The notes beneath the pieces are model-generated. The model did not search any database. It was given only the letters and a program-made list of their open reading frames with translations, and had not been told where the DNA came from. From Armillaria gallica (lineage: Eukaryota > Basidiomycota > Agaricomycetes > Agaricales > Physalacriaceae): 64,000 nt of DNA. Positions 21,952 through 34,434 of the stretch are shown one piece after another. Numbering within the stretch: the first letter of the stretch is position 1; each line of letters starts with the position of its first letter. The stretch covers positions 2,480,001 to 2,544,000 of the forward strand of contig JBANDB010000003.1 of assembly GCA_037576215.1 (NCBI GenBank). Direction: 5' to 3'. The position numbers and the translations under genes are program-made.

Positions 21952-24140
21952 GCGTGTTCCACCACATGTACTTGAAGAAGCACTTCTAACCCCTTGAAGT
22001 TGAAGGGTATGTTCCTGCAAAGGCCAAGGGACTATCCAGTCTCTCCATTCACACTTGTGAGCGCTATCTTGACAGATGGATCCAGAGGCATTCCGCACTG
22101 GTGCCATACAGCAGTGGACATTGCTACAACTTGTGAACATTCATCCAGTACTGATTCTACTTCATGTAGACCATCAATAACTGGCATTAAAGCCCTTAAG
22201 CCTCCTGCTTCATCCACTACCACTATATGTGCATGGCACCCAGTTTGGAGATGCATGATGAGCAGCTGGTCATGTCCGACAGCAGCTGCTCCTGATTTTC
22301 CACCTTCTACAGGTACTTTCTGGTTGGTCAAAGCTTCTTTAAGCTTGTTGTGGATTCCTGGGCTCTCCCCACATAATTCCTTGATGGAGACTTCAACCTT
22401 GGAATCTAGCACATGGTTGTAGAGATCTTCTGTGGTCCTGGACTTAATGATAGGAGCGGTATGCTTGTATTGTTGCTGATGATCCTTCTTTGCATCAGTG
22501 GATTGTGCCCCCACTTTAGCAGATGCGTCTGGTGCTGGAGCAGGTTCTTTGACAAGTGGTTCAGTCAAGGCGGGTACCGTGGTGAATGGCTGGTTGGCCC
22601 CAGCAGATGGTATTACTACTTCCACTTTCTTGAAAGGTTTCCCTGGCCTTTTGCCTGGCAGTCTACCATCCTTCTTGGCTTTGACCCGTTCTTGGAGGAT
22701 CTGCTCGAGGACCTTGATGGTTGGGTCTTCTTCTTCCTCTTCTTTGTCTGACTGTTCTTCCAAACATGCCATCAGCTGGGCAGCTTGCATCTCAGCGTGC
22801 TTCTCATACAAGCTCATGAGCTGCGATGGCGTGACCGTGGCAAAAGTGCAGGTATTGCCTGTCTTGGGGCCAAAGCCCTGCGAGTACACAACACCTGCTG
22901 GTATACCATACCCGTGCTGGGTAGCTATCATATTGATCAAAGCGGATGTGCCTCTACACTCTTCATGCCACTTCTCTACTTGCAGTCTGAGGTATCCAGA
23001 TCCCTTGGGTAGCTCAGACCCATCTGGCATTACCAGCTTCCGCTTGATATAATCGAACTTGATGAGACCTTTGTCCATATCTGCTTTCTTGGCTACGCAT
23101 TCCTTGTATCCAATCTCACAACCATCATATCCACACCTCTTGTTGGCTCTGCCCTTATCCACCAGCATCTGAATTGCAGCCAGGAGCCATTCTTCCATTG
23201 AAGATTCCATTTTCACAGTGGCCTCTGCTGGTTGGTTGACCATCTGCTGCTGAACAGCTTGCAGCTGAGGAGAGTATGAGGGGAACCCATAAGGGTTGTA
23301 GTACGCGAGAGGCAGACCTGCTGCAGTCACCTTGGATAGTTGGTCTATCATGTCTGATATGCTTCCTCCTGGCATCATCATCTGTTGTTGCCCATATGGT
23401 GGAAGCAGAGCTACTCCTGGCGGCTAAGCATATTGCAGAGTGGGTGCTGGCGCTTGCTGCTCAACACCTGCATATGGTGAGAATGCTGGTGCAGGGTTTA
23501 TGTATGGAGACCTATAGCTTTCCAGCACGTACTTGGCTGCCTTCCTAACCTCTTCCACAGGAAAGGGTTCTGCTGGGTTCTGGTTTGGGAAGAGAACAGC
23601 TAGCCATTGGTCTATCATCATTCATAGCATGGGATGAATGGCAGAGATGTACATCCACATGTACTTGTGTTTCAACATGAGTGGACTTGTTCCTGCTGTG
23701 ACATCCAATCCGATATTTTGGATGTATCTGTTGAAGCAGCCAAACTTGTCCAGTGTTGAGATTGGAGAGGCTCTAAGGATCCTAGCTGCTTCTTCTAGAT
23801 GAGTGGGCATGTATCGGCGGGTCTTGTTGGATTTCGGGTAGAACCCATAGCATTCCTCCTTGAACGCATCCCATGTTGCTGTTGCTTGATTGGCTGGGTT
23901 GGCTTGTGATAGCCTTTGCCACAGATCAGCAGCCATCAGGTCTGCATATAGGATAGTGGCTTGTATGTATTCCCAATCCATCTGTTGTCCTATGCTCTCG
24001 CATGTCCACTTTACCTCATCAAAAAAGACAGGTAGAGTTATCGAGTCTTCAGGTCCTTTCCAGCCCCAGCTAGGCACTTTTCCAGATCCTCTGATAGGTA
24101 ATTGCTGGTTCTGCGCTGGTGCTTGTTGTTGACCTGCCAT
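21952..24140 (-). pseudogene. gag: Gypsy-2 Gag and N-terminal protease
   Basis: A minus-strand frame starts MAGQQQAPAQ at 24140 and runs to the insertion at 21952, interrupted by stops near 23637, 23424 and 22031. The first 170 residues resemble a Gypsy capsid. A central Cys-containing segment (about 23140-23080), an acidic (Glu) run and a Lys-rich linker follow. The end has the retropepsin region, with VLDEC where an Asp-Ser/Thr-Gly or Asp-Glu-Gly type active site is expected, so the glycine is lost. An upstream open stretch (24252-24763) may be leader or N-terminal extension. Confidence 0.65.
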
Positions 24141-24251
24141 GTTGAAATGAAAGTGAATTTGTCTGTTTCTTGACCAAAGAAAGGTCTTGTCGATAGGGAA
24201 AAGTGTTGGTGAGGGTGGCGGACTTGGATCTTCTTGCTCATCTGACCAGGT

Positions 24252-24763
24252 TCAGAATAGGTCTGGGTCGGGCAGATCTGATGCGTACACCTGCGGGTCT
24301 GAGTTAGACCTCAGGCAGGTTGATGGTCTCAGTAGTGAACTGGCTATGGGTGAAGGTGATAAGGATGATAGTGGTGATTCGAGGATAGCCCTTAACTCCT
24401 GCTCGTAAGCTGAGGTGAAGGATGAATCCAAATGGAAATGATGTGATTCGTTGTCAGAAACAAGGTCAAAGAGATCTTCTTCATCTGAAATCCTATCGCC
24501 TGTGGCCACTCGAGCGACAGTCTGTAGCACTTCCACTTCTAGATGTTGCGTAGTGGGACAAAGGGTACTTCTTCTACCAGCAATTGTGGTTTAACCTCCC
24601 TCGCAGTGGGCTCCACTTGTAAGGCTAGCAAACTCTCTGGTAAGAGAAAGTCACATCTGTGTCTGCAAGATCTTTTGTATACACAAGGAGGGTTACCACT
24701 TGCTCTGAAGGGATCCAATAGAATCTGCTCCATCTGTGGATATGATAGAAAGAAGTAGTCCAA
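24252..24763 (-). pseudogene. Gypsy-2 leader/N-terminal ORF relics
   Basis: Two short minus-strand frames (24763-24539 and 24536-24252) are separated by a stop. The second is acidic and Ser-rich. They lie between the putative promoter at about 24.96 kb and gag, and probably belong to the same element. No domain is recognised. Confidence 0.3.
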
Positions 24764-24952
24764 GCATCTGCTTAGGATGCTGAACTGAGAGCAGTTGTGT
24801 GGAGATAGCGAGAGAATAAGAGAATTCCTTGCAATCTGCTCACAATGCTAGGCTCAGAGGCAGCTAGATATGCTTAGGAGAGTAGCGGAATTTATTCCTT
24901 TAGTGTGCTATGAGCAAGTGAGATTAACTGTCTTTCTAAGTACATTATGCGT

Positions 24953-24961
24953 GCTTATATA
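24953..24961 (-). promoter_or_regulatory. Putative TATA box of Gypsy-2 5' LTR
   Basis: TATATAAGC on the minus strand lies upstream of the leader and gag. It fits the promoter of the element's 5' LTR, although the LTR limits are not resolved. Confidence 0.35.
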
Positions 24962-24990
24962 GTAGCAGATCTGAATCCAGCTCCCCACTT

Positions 24991-25489
24991 CTGCACCTGC
25001 CCACTCCGATAGCCCTGAATTTATCCTCAAAGCCGATATTTAACATGAGCTGTCATGCTGAAATCCGCTGTGCGAGCCACTCCAGTGTCATCGAGTGCAC
25101 TCTGCAACACCTTCCTCATCTGGTCTGGTTTGAGAATAACCATATATGGCTATCTGCTGTCAGCCAATTTGTCCACTCTCTCAAGGATGATCCTTCTGCC
25201 ATCCACTGGTGCAGGCGCTTCAGGTTGATAGCTGTCAGCTCCTGGAGCCTAGGCTAGTCAAATTCCCATAAAATAAGACAGTTTCATGGTGGATAGCATA
25301 TGGCCAGGTGGATGATGCATCGCTTGGCAGACGCGAAGCAGATGGGTGGTTGCCTGGGCAGATTCTGCAGGAATTTCGTTTTTGAACAGTAGGAAAGTGC
25401 AACTGGAGGAGCAGTGAGTGAAAGTAGTTGTAGCATAGCACCTAGTCACTGTATCAAGGTGAAAGCCAAAATTTGGTGCACACATAGAT
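24991..25489. other. Junction between Gypsy-2 and the older chromovirus copy
   Basis: About 500 bp hold no clear coding sequence. The outer edge of the Gypsy-2 5' LTR and the 5' breakpoint of the truncated chromovirus must lie here, but I cannot place either. Confidence 0.3.
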
Positions 25490-28400
25490 GTGGTGCAGCA
25501 CACTGACCCTGTGCAAGAGACCCCTACCAACAGGAACAAGGGGGTCTGAACAAGGCAGGAGACACCCAAGATACATATAGAGGAAATTGCTGATGAAGAG
25601 GACGATACTAGTTTCAGAATGTCACAGAAAACTAATTTAACACCTCCTGTAGCGCTTGAGGCAACCCAGTCAATGGTAGCCAAGTCTTCGGACTCTGGCG
25701 TGAAGACTGAGAAGGTCCCACATGAATGGCTCAAACCTTTCGGTGTCAAATGGACACTACATGGGATAATAGAAGCAAGGACGGAGTTGGAAGCAAAGGC
25801 AATCTTAAAGAATTGGATTCATAAGATGTGAGTGGAGGAAGTCATTGACAAGATGATTGAAGGAATGCAGAAGGCAACACAGATCAATGTTCTCTGGTGG
25901 CTCGAAGAACTACAACAACCAAAGAAGTACATCGCCCAACTAAGCGGAAGTGGGAAGGATCTAAATATCAATGTCCAAATCGAGACCTTAGAAAACCTAA
26001 CCCGAATCTCCACCTCTGTGTTAGTAGACAGTGGATGCACCAGCAGCGCAATTAACTGAGTGTTTGTCAAACAACACAACATCCCTGCTCATGCAACCGC
26101 TGCACCAATCCCAGTCTACAATGCTGATGGAACAAGGAACCAGGGAGGAGCTATTACTGAATATGCTGAGATCTGTCTCAAGATTGGAGATCATGCAGAA
26201 CAGATAGACCTAGCTGTCACTGAGTTAGGCGATTGACAAATCTTCCTTGGTCATGATTGGTTGGCAAGGCACAATCTGCTCATTAACTGGAAGACCAGGA
26301 AGATGACATTTGCCCAATGCCAATGCTGTAAGACCCTGTTTATACTTCCCAATGCCAATCCAGATGACAAATGGGACAAAGAGTTAGAGGAGGGGGAAAC
26401 CATCCTCATGGTGGACTTCACACAGGTGATTCTCATATGTGCCCATCATGCAAATGACCTCACCGCTAAAGCCAACGCCAAAAAGAATACCAAAGCATTC
26501 AAAGAAATGGTTCCAGAGTGGTGCAGGGATTTCAGTGATTTGTTCAACAAAGACAACTTCGATAAACTCCCTGAACAGAAGACATGGGACCATGCCATCA
26601 AACTCATTCCAAACGCAAGTGCCAACCTTGATTGCAAGGTCTATCCCCTTAATTGAAACAAGCAAGTAGAACTTGACAAGTTCTTAGATGAGAACTTCTC
26701 GAGTGGAAGGATATGACCATCCAAATCACCCATAGCTTCACCCTTCTTCTTTGTCAAAAAGAAGGATGGCAAGTTATGACCAGTACAGGACTATCGCAAG
26801 CTCAATGAGATGATGATTAAAAACCATTACCCACTTCCTCTTATCTATAAGCTCATGGACAAGTTACGAGGCACCAAGTACTTCTCTAAACTCAAAGTAC
26901 AATGGGGATACAACAATGTGCAAATCAAAAACAGTGACGAGTGGAAGGCAGTGTTTAGAACTAACAGAGGGTTGTTCAAACCCACTGTCATGTTCTTTGG
27001 GCTCACCAATTCGCCTGCCACCTTCCAATGAATGATGAATGACATTTTCAAGGACCTCATTGCATCGAGGGCTGTAACCATTTACCTCGACAACATTCTC
27101 ATTATGTCAAAGACAAAGAAAGAGCATTGCTGCATCACGTGCAAAGTTCTTAAAGTCCTGCAAAAGAATAAACTATTCCTTAAAGCAGAGAAATGCAAAT
27201 TCAAAGTCTTGGAAACAGAGTACCTAGGTGTCATCATCAGTGAAGGAAGCATCCACATGGATCCCGTCAAAATCCAGGGGATAGCAGAATGGCCAGTACT
27301 AACGAAGAAACAGCAGCTGCAATCGTTTCTTGGCTTCACCAATTTCTATCGACACTTCATCAAAGGATACAGTAAAATTGTCAAGCCAATGACACAACTA
27401 ACGGGGTTGGAACCATGGAAATGGGGAGCAGCACAACAAAACCCTTTTGACGAACTGAAAAGGCAGTTGGCTGAGGAAGTGGTATTAGCAATACCAACGG
27501 AGGGAGGCAAATTCCACGTGGAAGCAGACGCTAGTGAGGGGGCAATAGGTGCCGTTCTATCGCAAGAACAAGATGGAAAATGGCATCCAGTCACATTTTT
27601 ATCCAAATCCCTCACAGTTACAGAACAAAACTATGAGATTTACAACAAAGAATTACTCATGATCATGCTTGCCCTTGACAAGTGGAGGCACTACCTAATG
27701 AGAGCAGCTCAGGATTTCAAAATCTAGACAGACCATCAGAATCTCCAGTATTTCCAAAAACCCCAAAAGCTGAACCGATAACAAGCATGTTGGGTAACTG
27801 AGCTCACCGAATATCACTTCTCTCTTCACCACAAACTGGAAGTAGCAAACAAGAAAGCCAACCTACTTAGTTGATGAGCAGACCACAAACAGGGCAAGGA
27901 AGACAACGATGAGATCATAGTTCTTAAACCCGAACACTTCCGAGCAATGCTCCTACCCACGATAGACAAAATGCAGGTGAAGATCAAGCATGCCATGCTT
28001 GACCACCACTTATGGGACAAGAATGTCTCCGGATCCCTCAACCATGATCAAGGAATGAAAATAGAAAATGAACTAATCTACTATGATAGCTGAATCTATG
28101 TTCCCCAAGATCATGCATTACAAGGAGAAATCATTGCACAATCTCACAACCATATTACTGTGGGACACCCAGGCATTGAAAAAACCAAAGAACTTGTGTT
28201 ACAAGAGTATTGGTGGCCCAAAATGAAGAAGGACATAGAAGCATATATCCACGCTTGTGAAATGTGCCAACAAACCAAGTCGAGCACTCAAGCAAAAGCA
28301 GCACCACTTCACCCCAACGCCATACCTTCCAGACCATGGACTCACATCTCCATGGACATTGTCACTGGTCTACCCATTTGCAATGGCTATGATGCCATAC

Positions 28401-29581
28401 TCATGATCGTTGACCGCTTCTCTAAAGAGATCATTCCTATTGCATGCTTTATGGAACTTTTATTAGAAGGATGGGCAAAAATCCTACACGATGAAGTATA
28501 CGCTAAGCATGGGATGCCACAAGTAGTCATCTCTGACCAAGGGACAGTGTTTGTTTCCAAGTTCATGAAGGACCTCTATGACTTGCTCCAAATCAAAGCC
28601 AACACATCTACTGCCTTCCACCCTCAGACAGATGGACAGACAGAATGAGTCAACTAGGAGGTTGAGAAATACCTCCGAATATTGGTCAACCATCTCCAAG
28701 ATGATTGGGTGGAATGGTTATCACTTGCCACCTTTGCTCACAATAATCGCACCCATTCAGCCACTGGCAAAAGCCCATTTGAAGTCAATTATGGCTACAA
28801 CACCTATATCTTGCCAGGAGCCAAGCCCCAGACACTCTTCCGAACCCCAGCCTCAACCATGTTCATCTCCAAAATGCAGGAGAATCATGCCACAGCCAAA
28901 CGATCCCTCGAGAAAGCCACCAACCAAATGAAAGCCCAGTATGACAAAAAGAAATGCCCTGCAATCAAGTATCGAGTAGGAGACAAGGTTTGGCTCGACA
29001 CAACCAACCTCCATCTCCCTCGACCAACGAAGAAGCTCGCAGACAAGCGAATGGGCCCCTTCGTTATTACTGCAAAAAGGAGAACCTTGGCATACACTCT
29101 CAAACTTCCTACCAATTGGCACATCCACCCCATGTTCAATGAAGCCCTTCTCACACCCTACAACCCACTGGCTTTCCCAAACCAAGAACAGCCACCTCCC
29201 CCGCTGCCTGATCTAATTGACGGTGCTGAGCACTACAAAGTCGAAAAAGTCCTTAACAGTAGATCTCGCAAAGTCAGGGGAAAGGCTGGAGAACCATGGC
29301 ATTGGGTCACCGACTACTTCATCAAGTGGAAAGGCTATGGACCGGAATCAAACAGCTGGGTATGGGAGGATAATATGGACACTGATGAACTCATTGAAGA
29401 ATTCCTCTCTGAACACATTGATGAAGTAAACACCCGATCACCAAACTGGCAATCCTATATGGATTCAAGAAACGACAAGAAGGTGTGGTACGATGAAGAC
29501 AAAATGTGGAAACTACTAGGAGGACACAGTGATTCTTCAATGGATACGAAGTCACTCTTCGAACCAGACAGCATACCATAA
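25490..29581 (+). pseudogene. pol: Gypsy-1b Pol remnant with many nonsense codons
   Basis: The order is that of Gypsy-1: LVDSG protease (26026-26040), RT, RNase H, integrase, chromodomain (FIKWKGYGPESNSW near 29320). At least ten in-frame stops are seen, for example at 26656, 26713, 26778, 27029, 27725, 28647 and 28656. Most sit where Gypsy-1 has CGN (Arg), or TGG or CAG. The RT active site YLDD has become YLDN (GAC to AAC at a CpG). Copy number and age were not measured. Confidence 0.85.
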
Positions 29582-29616
29582 CAGCAGTCGGGATGCCTGC
29601 CTTAACAAGGGGGTAA

Positions 29617-29991
29617 TGTTATGATTTATTCATTTTTCTTTATCTAAGTGCCTCTCATCTTATCTTTGGCACTTATCTTATCTTATCCAGATCCACAACT
29701 CCATAGAGCATGACATAGTGATACAGTCACCACCATTCACCTTGTGATATTTCTACTTCTTTCTTGCAACGGTGCACTTATTATTAGACCCCTCATTTTA
29801 GTATATAAGTACTGTAGCTTAAGCTGTATATTCCCTAGCTTTGAGCTAAAGTTTATTCATACCGAAACACATTCATTCTCGCTAAGCGCTAAAGACTTAG
29901 TCCAGAACTTCCTTTCATCACAAGACTCAATGGTGACTGTATGAACATGATACAGCTATTGTTTACTCTTGATTGGAATTTGGGTCTAACA
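29617..29991 (+). repeat. Gypsy-1b 3' LTR
   Basis: It is 375 bp, starts TGTTATGATT and ends GGTCTAACA. It is shorter than the 502-bp LTR through internal loss. I count only about 4 CpGs. TATATAAG and the TAGCTTTGAGCTAA fold-back segment (about 29843-29856) are unchanged. Confidence 0.8.
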
Positions 29992-31362
29992 GTGACCTTT
30001 TTCATGACAATTCCTCTGCATGGTGTGAGATAACCATAAAAGTATGCAAAACCTTGAAATAAATGTTTATACCATGAATTGGGCTGAATTGAAGAGGGGA
30101 AAAATTTAATAAAATAGAAGTATGAGTAATTAGTTGCACTCAACATTATTTCCAGGTTCTTACACCCTCTGATATGAGTCTGAAGAGTGTCCAATGCAGT
30201 GAGCTCGCCATGTGAAATCTCAATCATAGCCTTTTTGAGTGAAAACTGTAGCGCCTGCCAAATTCAAACTCAAAAAGCCAGGGCCTTCTATCGTTGGCTT
30301 GTGACATAGAAGGGACTGTCATAGGACTAGGCATCATCCTCTTTTAGTCCCAAAATTGAGCTGGATTGCCCTTGTGAAGTATTTTATTTGTAGTTAACAA
30401 GAAAAAAGTGGAATTTGATGGGTGCTAGTGTAAGATATTGAGTCAATCTTATGGAAGATAGTAAAAAAAGTAAAATGTCTCTCATTAACTACAAATAAAA
30501 TTTATTTTTATGGCCTAGTCTCTGTGAAAGTTAAGTGCATATGTGCCCTATTCAGCAGGTTATCTCTGTTGTAACAGTCCTTCAAAATTTTGGCTGGAGT
30601 TCCCAAAATGGAAGGATCAGGGCAGAGTTTGAATTTGCAGGGAATTGCACCTCACCAGGCACAGCAGCGGCTGTCTCTCTGGTTTTTAGAATTCGAGAGG
30701 ACACTGTACAACAACAAGCTACTAGGAAAATTGTATATCTTGAACAGGCTTTTACTGTCCATTATCAACCCCATCACCTGGACTTTGACCACTGATGGCC
30801 TGAAGCCACTCTGGAACAACATTGACATCTTCAGTGTTTTATCTTTGCATATCATTTATCATTCCAGCACATTGAAACTCCCTAATAGGCACCCTTTAAT
30901 CAATGGCGACTTTCAAAATGAATGCTATGCTATCGTTATTACACACTTAAGGCTATGTTTGCCTGCTATATTTGAAACACAGATGTTGTGACTTGCTGAT
31001 GGGACTCTACATTATCCAAGATCACTTGACAATGTTAAGTGAATTGACATAACAATTACATGATGATTTCTTATCATCTTTGTCTTGGACTCACAGACTT
31101 CTCTTGCTTAAGTATTCATGATTCTGCATGCAGGATGCAGACACCCATATGCATCACACTATGATCCTTGGACTGGTACAGCTTCCTCCCCAACCTTACA
31201 ATGTGTTGACATTCAGTATTTGTACAATGTCAGGTGCAAACTGAAATACTGCTGTGCTCCTGCAACTTTGATCCTTCTCTGGCCGACTCCTACATGGAAA
31301 TATCTAACAACATGGCAACTTCGACGCTTTGTAAATGTCAGACTCAGTCTACTGATACTTGG
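29992..31362. other. Non-coding stretch with a 17-bp inverted repeat
   Basis: It is AT-rich DNA with short frames that I do not recognise; the longest is 30590-30991 (+) and shows no domain. A perfect 17-bp inverted repeat pairs 30381-30397 with 30485-30501. Otherwise I see only old repeat-like sequence. Confidence 0.3.
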
Positions 31363-32712
31363 TGATGAGCCTAGACTTCCATGGCAACAGCAACACCAAC
31401 TCAGAATGAGATTGGTTAATTAATATAGTAGCACGGCAATCAAGGTGATCATGTGTGCGAGTGGGTTTGGGGCACCTCCATGCAGTAAATCAATTTCTCC
31501 TTATGCAAGTATACACTGCAACTTTAAGTCTGCAAAGTAGTACTGCTTGGTAGTTGAGTACTAGATGCTATGGCTTTAAGCCGGTAGGGTTCTCTTGAAA
31601 GAAGAGGGAACGGAAGCAGGTATGACATGAATACCACAAATCCATATAAGAAAATGTGTGACAACACTAGAAAATGTCACTGGATGGTAATCTGAGTGGG
31701 GTGAATGGTGCAAGATTGACTAAATGGTTGGCAATAGTCTGTGAGTGGGTGATTCAATGAGAAAACGTGGGTGGAGACTGCATGTGGCAAGAGAAAACAT
31801 TGAACAAGGTGCTGGGATGGAATGGCAAGAGAAAATGTGGAACTATGAAAACTGGCGATGATACTGGTCCTATATGATGTGATGGTGCTGAGTCAATGTC
31901 GAAACTGGTCTGGTACTGAAACAATCCTATCCTATGTCCAACTAATCTTCAAGTCCACTTGAGGGACTGATACTATATGAAAACTAGCTGAAACTGATCC
32001 TAAGTCTGCTCTGAGACTACCCAAGTGGGCGACGATAACAATGGCAAAAGGGAAACTGTAAAAACTCCAATGGTGTGAAAGTGAAACAATGATAGCCTGT
32101 AAAAGATAACAGGGATGAGGTATGGTGCGGTGATCACATATTGGCACAATATGAGCATGCACCAATAGTGTTAAGAGTGAAGAGTGAGTAGCAAAGGACT
32201 CTTCACAGTTAAAAACTGTGGAATAACTCTGGTGAGTTCAAGAGTTGATGTGCAATCAAGAATATGCTGGAGTAAACAGTATATTGCCATAGAACAGTGA
32301 ATAATATGGTTGAATGGCAATAGACTAGTGTGTGACAATAATTGACATAGACTGGGGTCAACTAGAGATGAACTGACCTCTAACTACGTTTTCTAGCTAG
32401 TTTTTATACTACAAATACAAATTTATAAATAGAGTAAATATGCAAGACTTAGTAAGGCTGTAAGGCCTTGGCTTTGTAAAAATTGTAGGAAACATATGGT
32501 CCTTGGTCTTCTAAGGTAACAGCAACTTGTCGACGTTACCTCATATGGATGAGAACCATATGGTTTGGCTGAGCGATGAGTGGATCATTAGGTGCTGTTT
32601 AGCTGCAGATTTCTGGGCAATAGTCATCATACTAAGGAGTATGCGTGGGGCAATGTTTTCTTGAGGCCTTGGTGAAGTAACAGCCTTAGTAAACATGGTC
32701 TGTAGTTGCCGT
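31363..32712 (+). mobile_element. TG...CA repeat copy B, 3'-truncated
   Basis: It starts TGATGAGCCT and matches copy A (17218-18560) nearly base for base except at CpG-type sites, with the TATAAATAG box at 32424-32432. It stops matching at 32712, where another TG...CA sequence begins, and the usual ...AGGCTCATCA end is absent. Confidence 0.6.
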
Positions 32713-34434
32713 TGACGAGGCTGGTGACAGGCACCCATGAAACTGAGCACCGCCTAGCATGAACACACACAAAACCTAACTCAATCCCACAAAACACACA
32801 CACACAATCTCCTTAAGTGCAGAGGGGAGCAAGGATTTTAATTCCACTTGCACGCCGACAGTATCTCAATTTCTCTCAGTGAGCTCGCTGGAGCAATACG
32901 CGCAACAATGTTGTATTATCAAGCTAGTCTCAAATTCTCTATTTCTTTGGAGCTTTTTACAAGAGAGCACGGTGAACCATGCAACCCTCGAGGCAAAAGA
33001 TATTTCAACAAACAAAACACATGGATACACAGATCTGCAAAACGACCAAGTCCAGTCAGTGAGCTCGCTAAGTATGACTCACCACAAGATCTAATCTGCG
33101 CGTGACACTGCCTTTCTCTTAGTGGCTAAACCTGACTTCCAAACTCATCACAATGGAGGCCCTCAGCACTCCCACTCAAGTCTCAATTATTCTCAAAACC
33201 GTCCCCACAAGTCCTCACACACAGTGCGCTCGCCCTAACAACGATGTTGCGAGGTCCAACTGTGCACACCTGTCACACTTTGTGCAACTGCTAGAACAGC
33301 TCAATCTGGCTGATTCCCTTGCAACTACTTCTAGACCTACACAGAGGCCAGCACAATACAACTTCTCTTTCTTACACTGAACCAGAAAAGGAACAGAGCT
33401 CTCTCTCAGATGTAACCAAGTAAACTTCTCGAGACAGGCACAGCGTCACTGCTTCTGAATCTCTTTCTTATCTCAAGTAAACCGAAGTTTGTATCCAAAA
33501 TTTCTCTCTTATTCAATTTCTCTGTGAACTCGCTAAACTTGCATTGTAGCCGAGGCTCAAAGTCACTAACTCTTATGTGGCACAACAAGTCCAGGTCCAA
33601 ACTGAAACTTTATTACGTTACATGGGGGGTAGGTAGCTTAGCTTTTAATACATGAAAATCTACTCTACTTATACTATGGGAGATTGATTGTTACAAACAG
33701 ATTTTTAGTAATTTACTTCTTTTTTGGCCAGGTATCCCTCATCTGAGCTGGCCCAGTGCTCTAGGCAGCGTGCCACTCATTCCTCTTTTTAGTATTCTCA
33801 AAGAGCTAAGCGATGTTGACGTTGCTTGCCCTAGCAGCAGAGTAGCTCACGAGCGTGCACTCAATAGCTGCTTAATCCTCGATCACCGATCACACTTCAT
33901 ATTCGGCTTTTGGGTCTGCTCCGAAGGTGACAGCGTCATGTTCTAGACTTGGTAACCAAGAAATACCTCGGCTTTCCAGTCCGCTCGCTACTTCCATCGG
34001 CTGAAGCCTGTTTCTAGGCCATGCCCGGGGTTCTCTTGATTACCCCGCATGTGATATCGTTTTTCTGGATCTCCAGGGACCACGCATCATAGATTACAGA
34101 CATGTTGTTATCTAAATTAGCCTTGGCCCATATACAAGTGCATCCCACTCCAGCTGAGTCCTCTATTGCAAACAGGTGGTTTGGCAATCTAGCTCACCCT
34201 TTGGCCTTGTTGCCGTGCATGCCTGTAAGGTACAGTGCAATGACGAAGTCCTTATGTTTTAATTCTGTTGCTTCTTTTTCTGTTATAGAGCTCTCTACCT
34301 CAGTGACCTTGCTTCTTCGTGTGCCACTTGCACTATCAGCCTGCTCACGATGCCTCTGCATTGCTAAAGTGTAAGGTATGACATTTTGCAAAATTACACC
34401 CTTAGACACGCTGTGGGTGTGACACTGTTCTCCC
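32713..34434. mobile_element. Second LTR-like unit, about 1.7 kb
   Basis: It starts TGACGAGGCT and ends GGGTGTGACA, flanked by CCGT (32709-32712) and CTGT (34435-34438), which could be a 4-bp duplication with one CpG change. The sequence just beyond, read on the minus strand, is a purine run (ATGGGGGAGAA) like a polypurine tract, so this may be the 3' LTR of a minus-strand element. Copies of TGAGCTCGCT-like motifs recur near 32880, 33060, 33225 and 33525. It encodes no protein that I recognise. The limits are tentative. Confidence 0.35.

Larger units (their letters stand above)
12118..24990 (-). mobile_element. Gypsy-2: degraded non-chromodomain Ty3/Gypsy, minus strand, with nested insertions
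   Basis: Reading the minus strand from about 25.0 kb down gives a possible 5' LTR/leader with a TATA box, then gag, retropepsin, RT, RNase H and integrase in Ty3 order, and a purine run GCTGGGGAGAG at 12128-12118 that may be the polypurine tract. Four later elements sit inside (14345-15095, 15730-17122, 17218-18889, 20240-21951). Excising them rejoins the coding sequence. Scattered stops and at least one frameshift show that it is dead. The ends are approximate, because I could not match two LTRs, and the 3' LTR may be partly lost. It carries no chromodomain, unlike Gypsy-1. Confidence 0.75.
25490..29991 (+). mobile_element. Gypsy-1b: old 5'-truncated relative of Gypsy-1
   Basis: It aligns with Gypsy-1 from the pre-protease linker through the 3' LTR and lacks a 5' LTR and gag. 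Much of the difference consists of lost CpGs (CGN Arg codons now TGN, CAN or TAN). The LTR at 29617-29991 keeps the Gypsy-1 start, TATA box and fold-back segment. The 5' limit is approximate. Confidence 0.85.

Noticed and set aside
30590..30991. 133-aa ORF as a gene
   Set aside because: No motif, no splice partners, and it lies in repeat-derived DNA.
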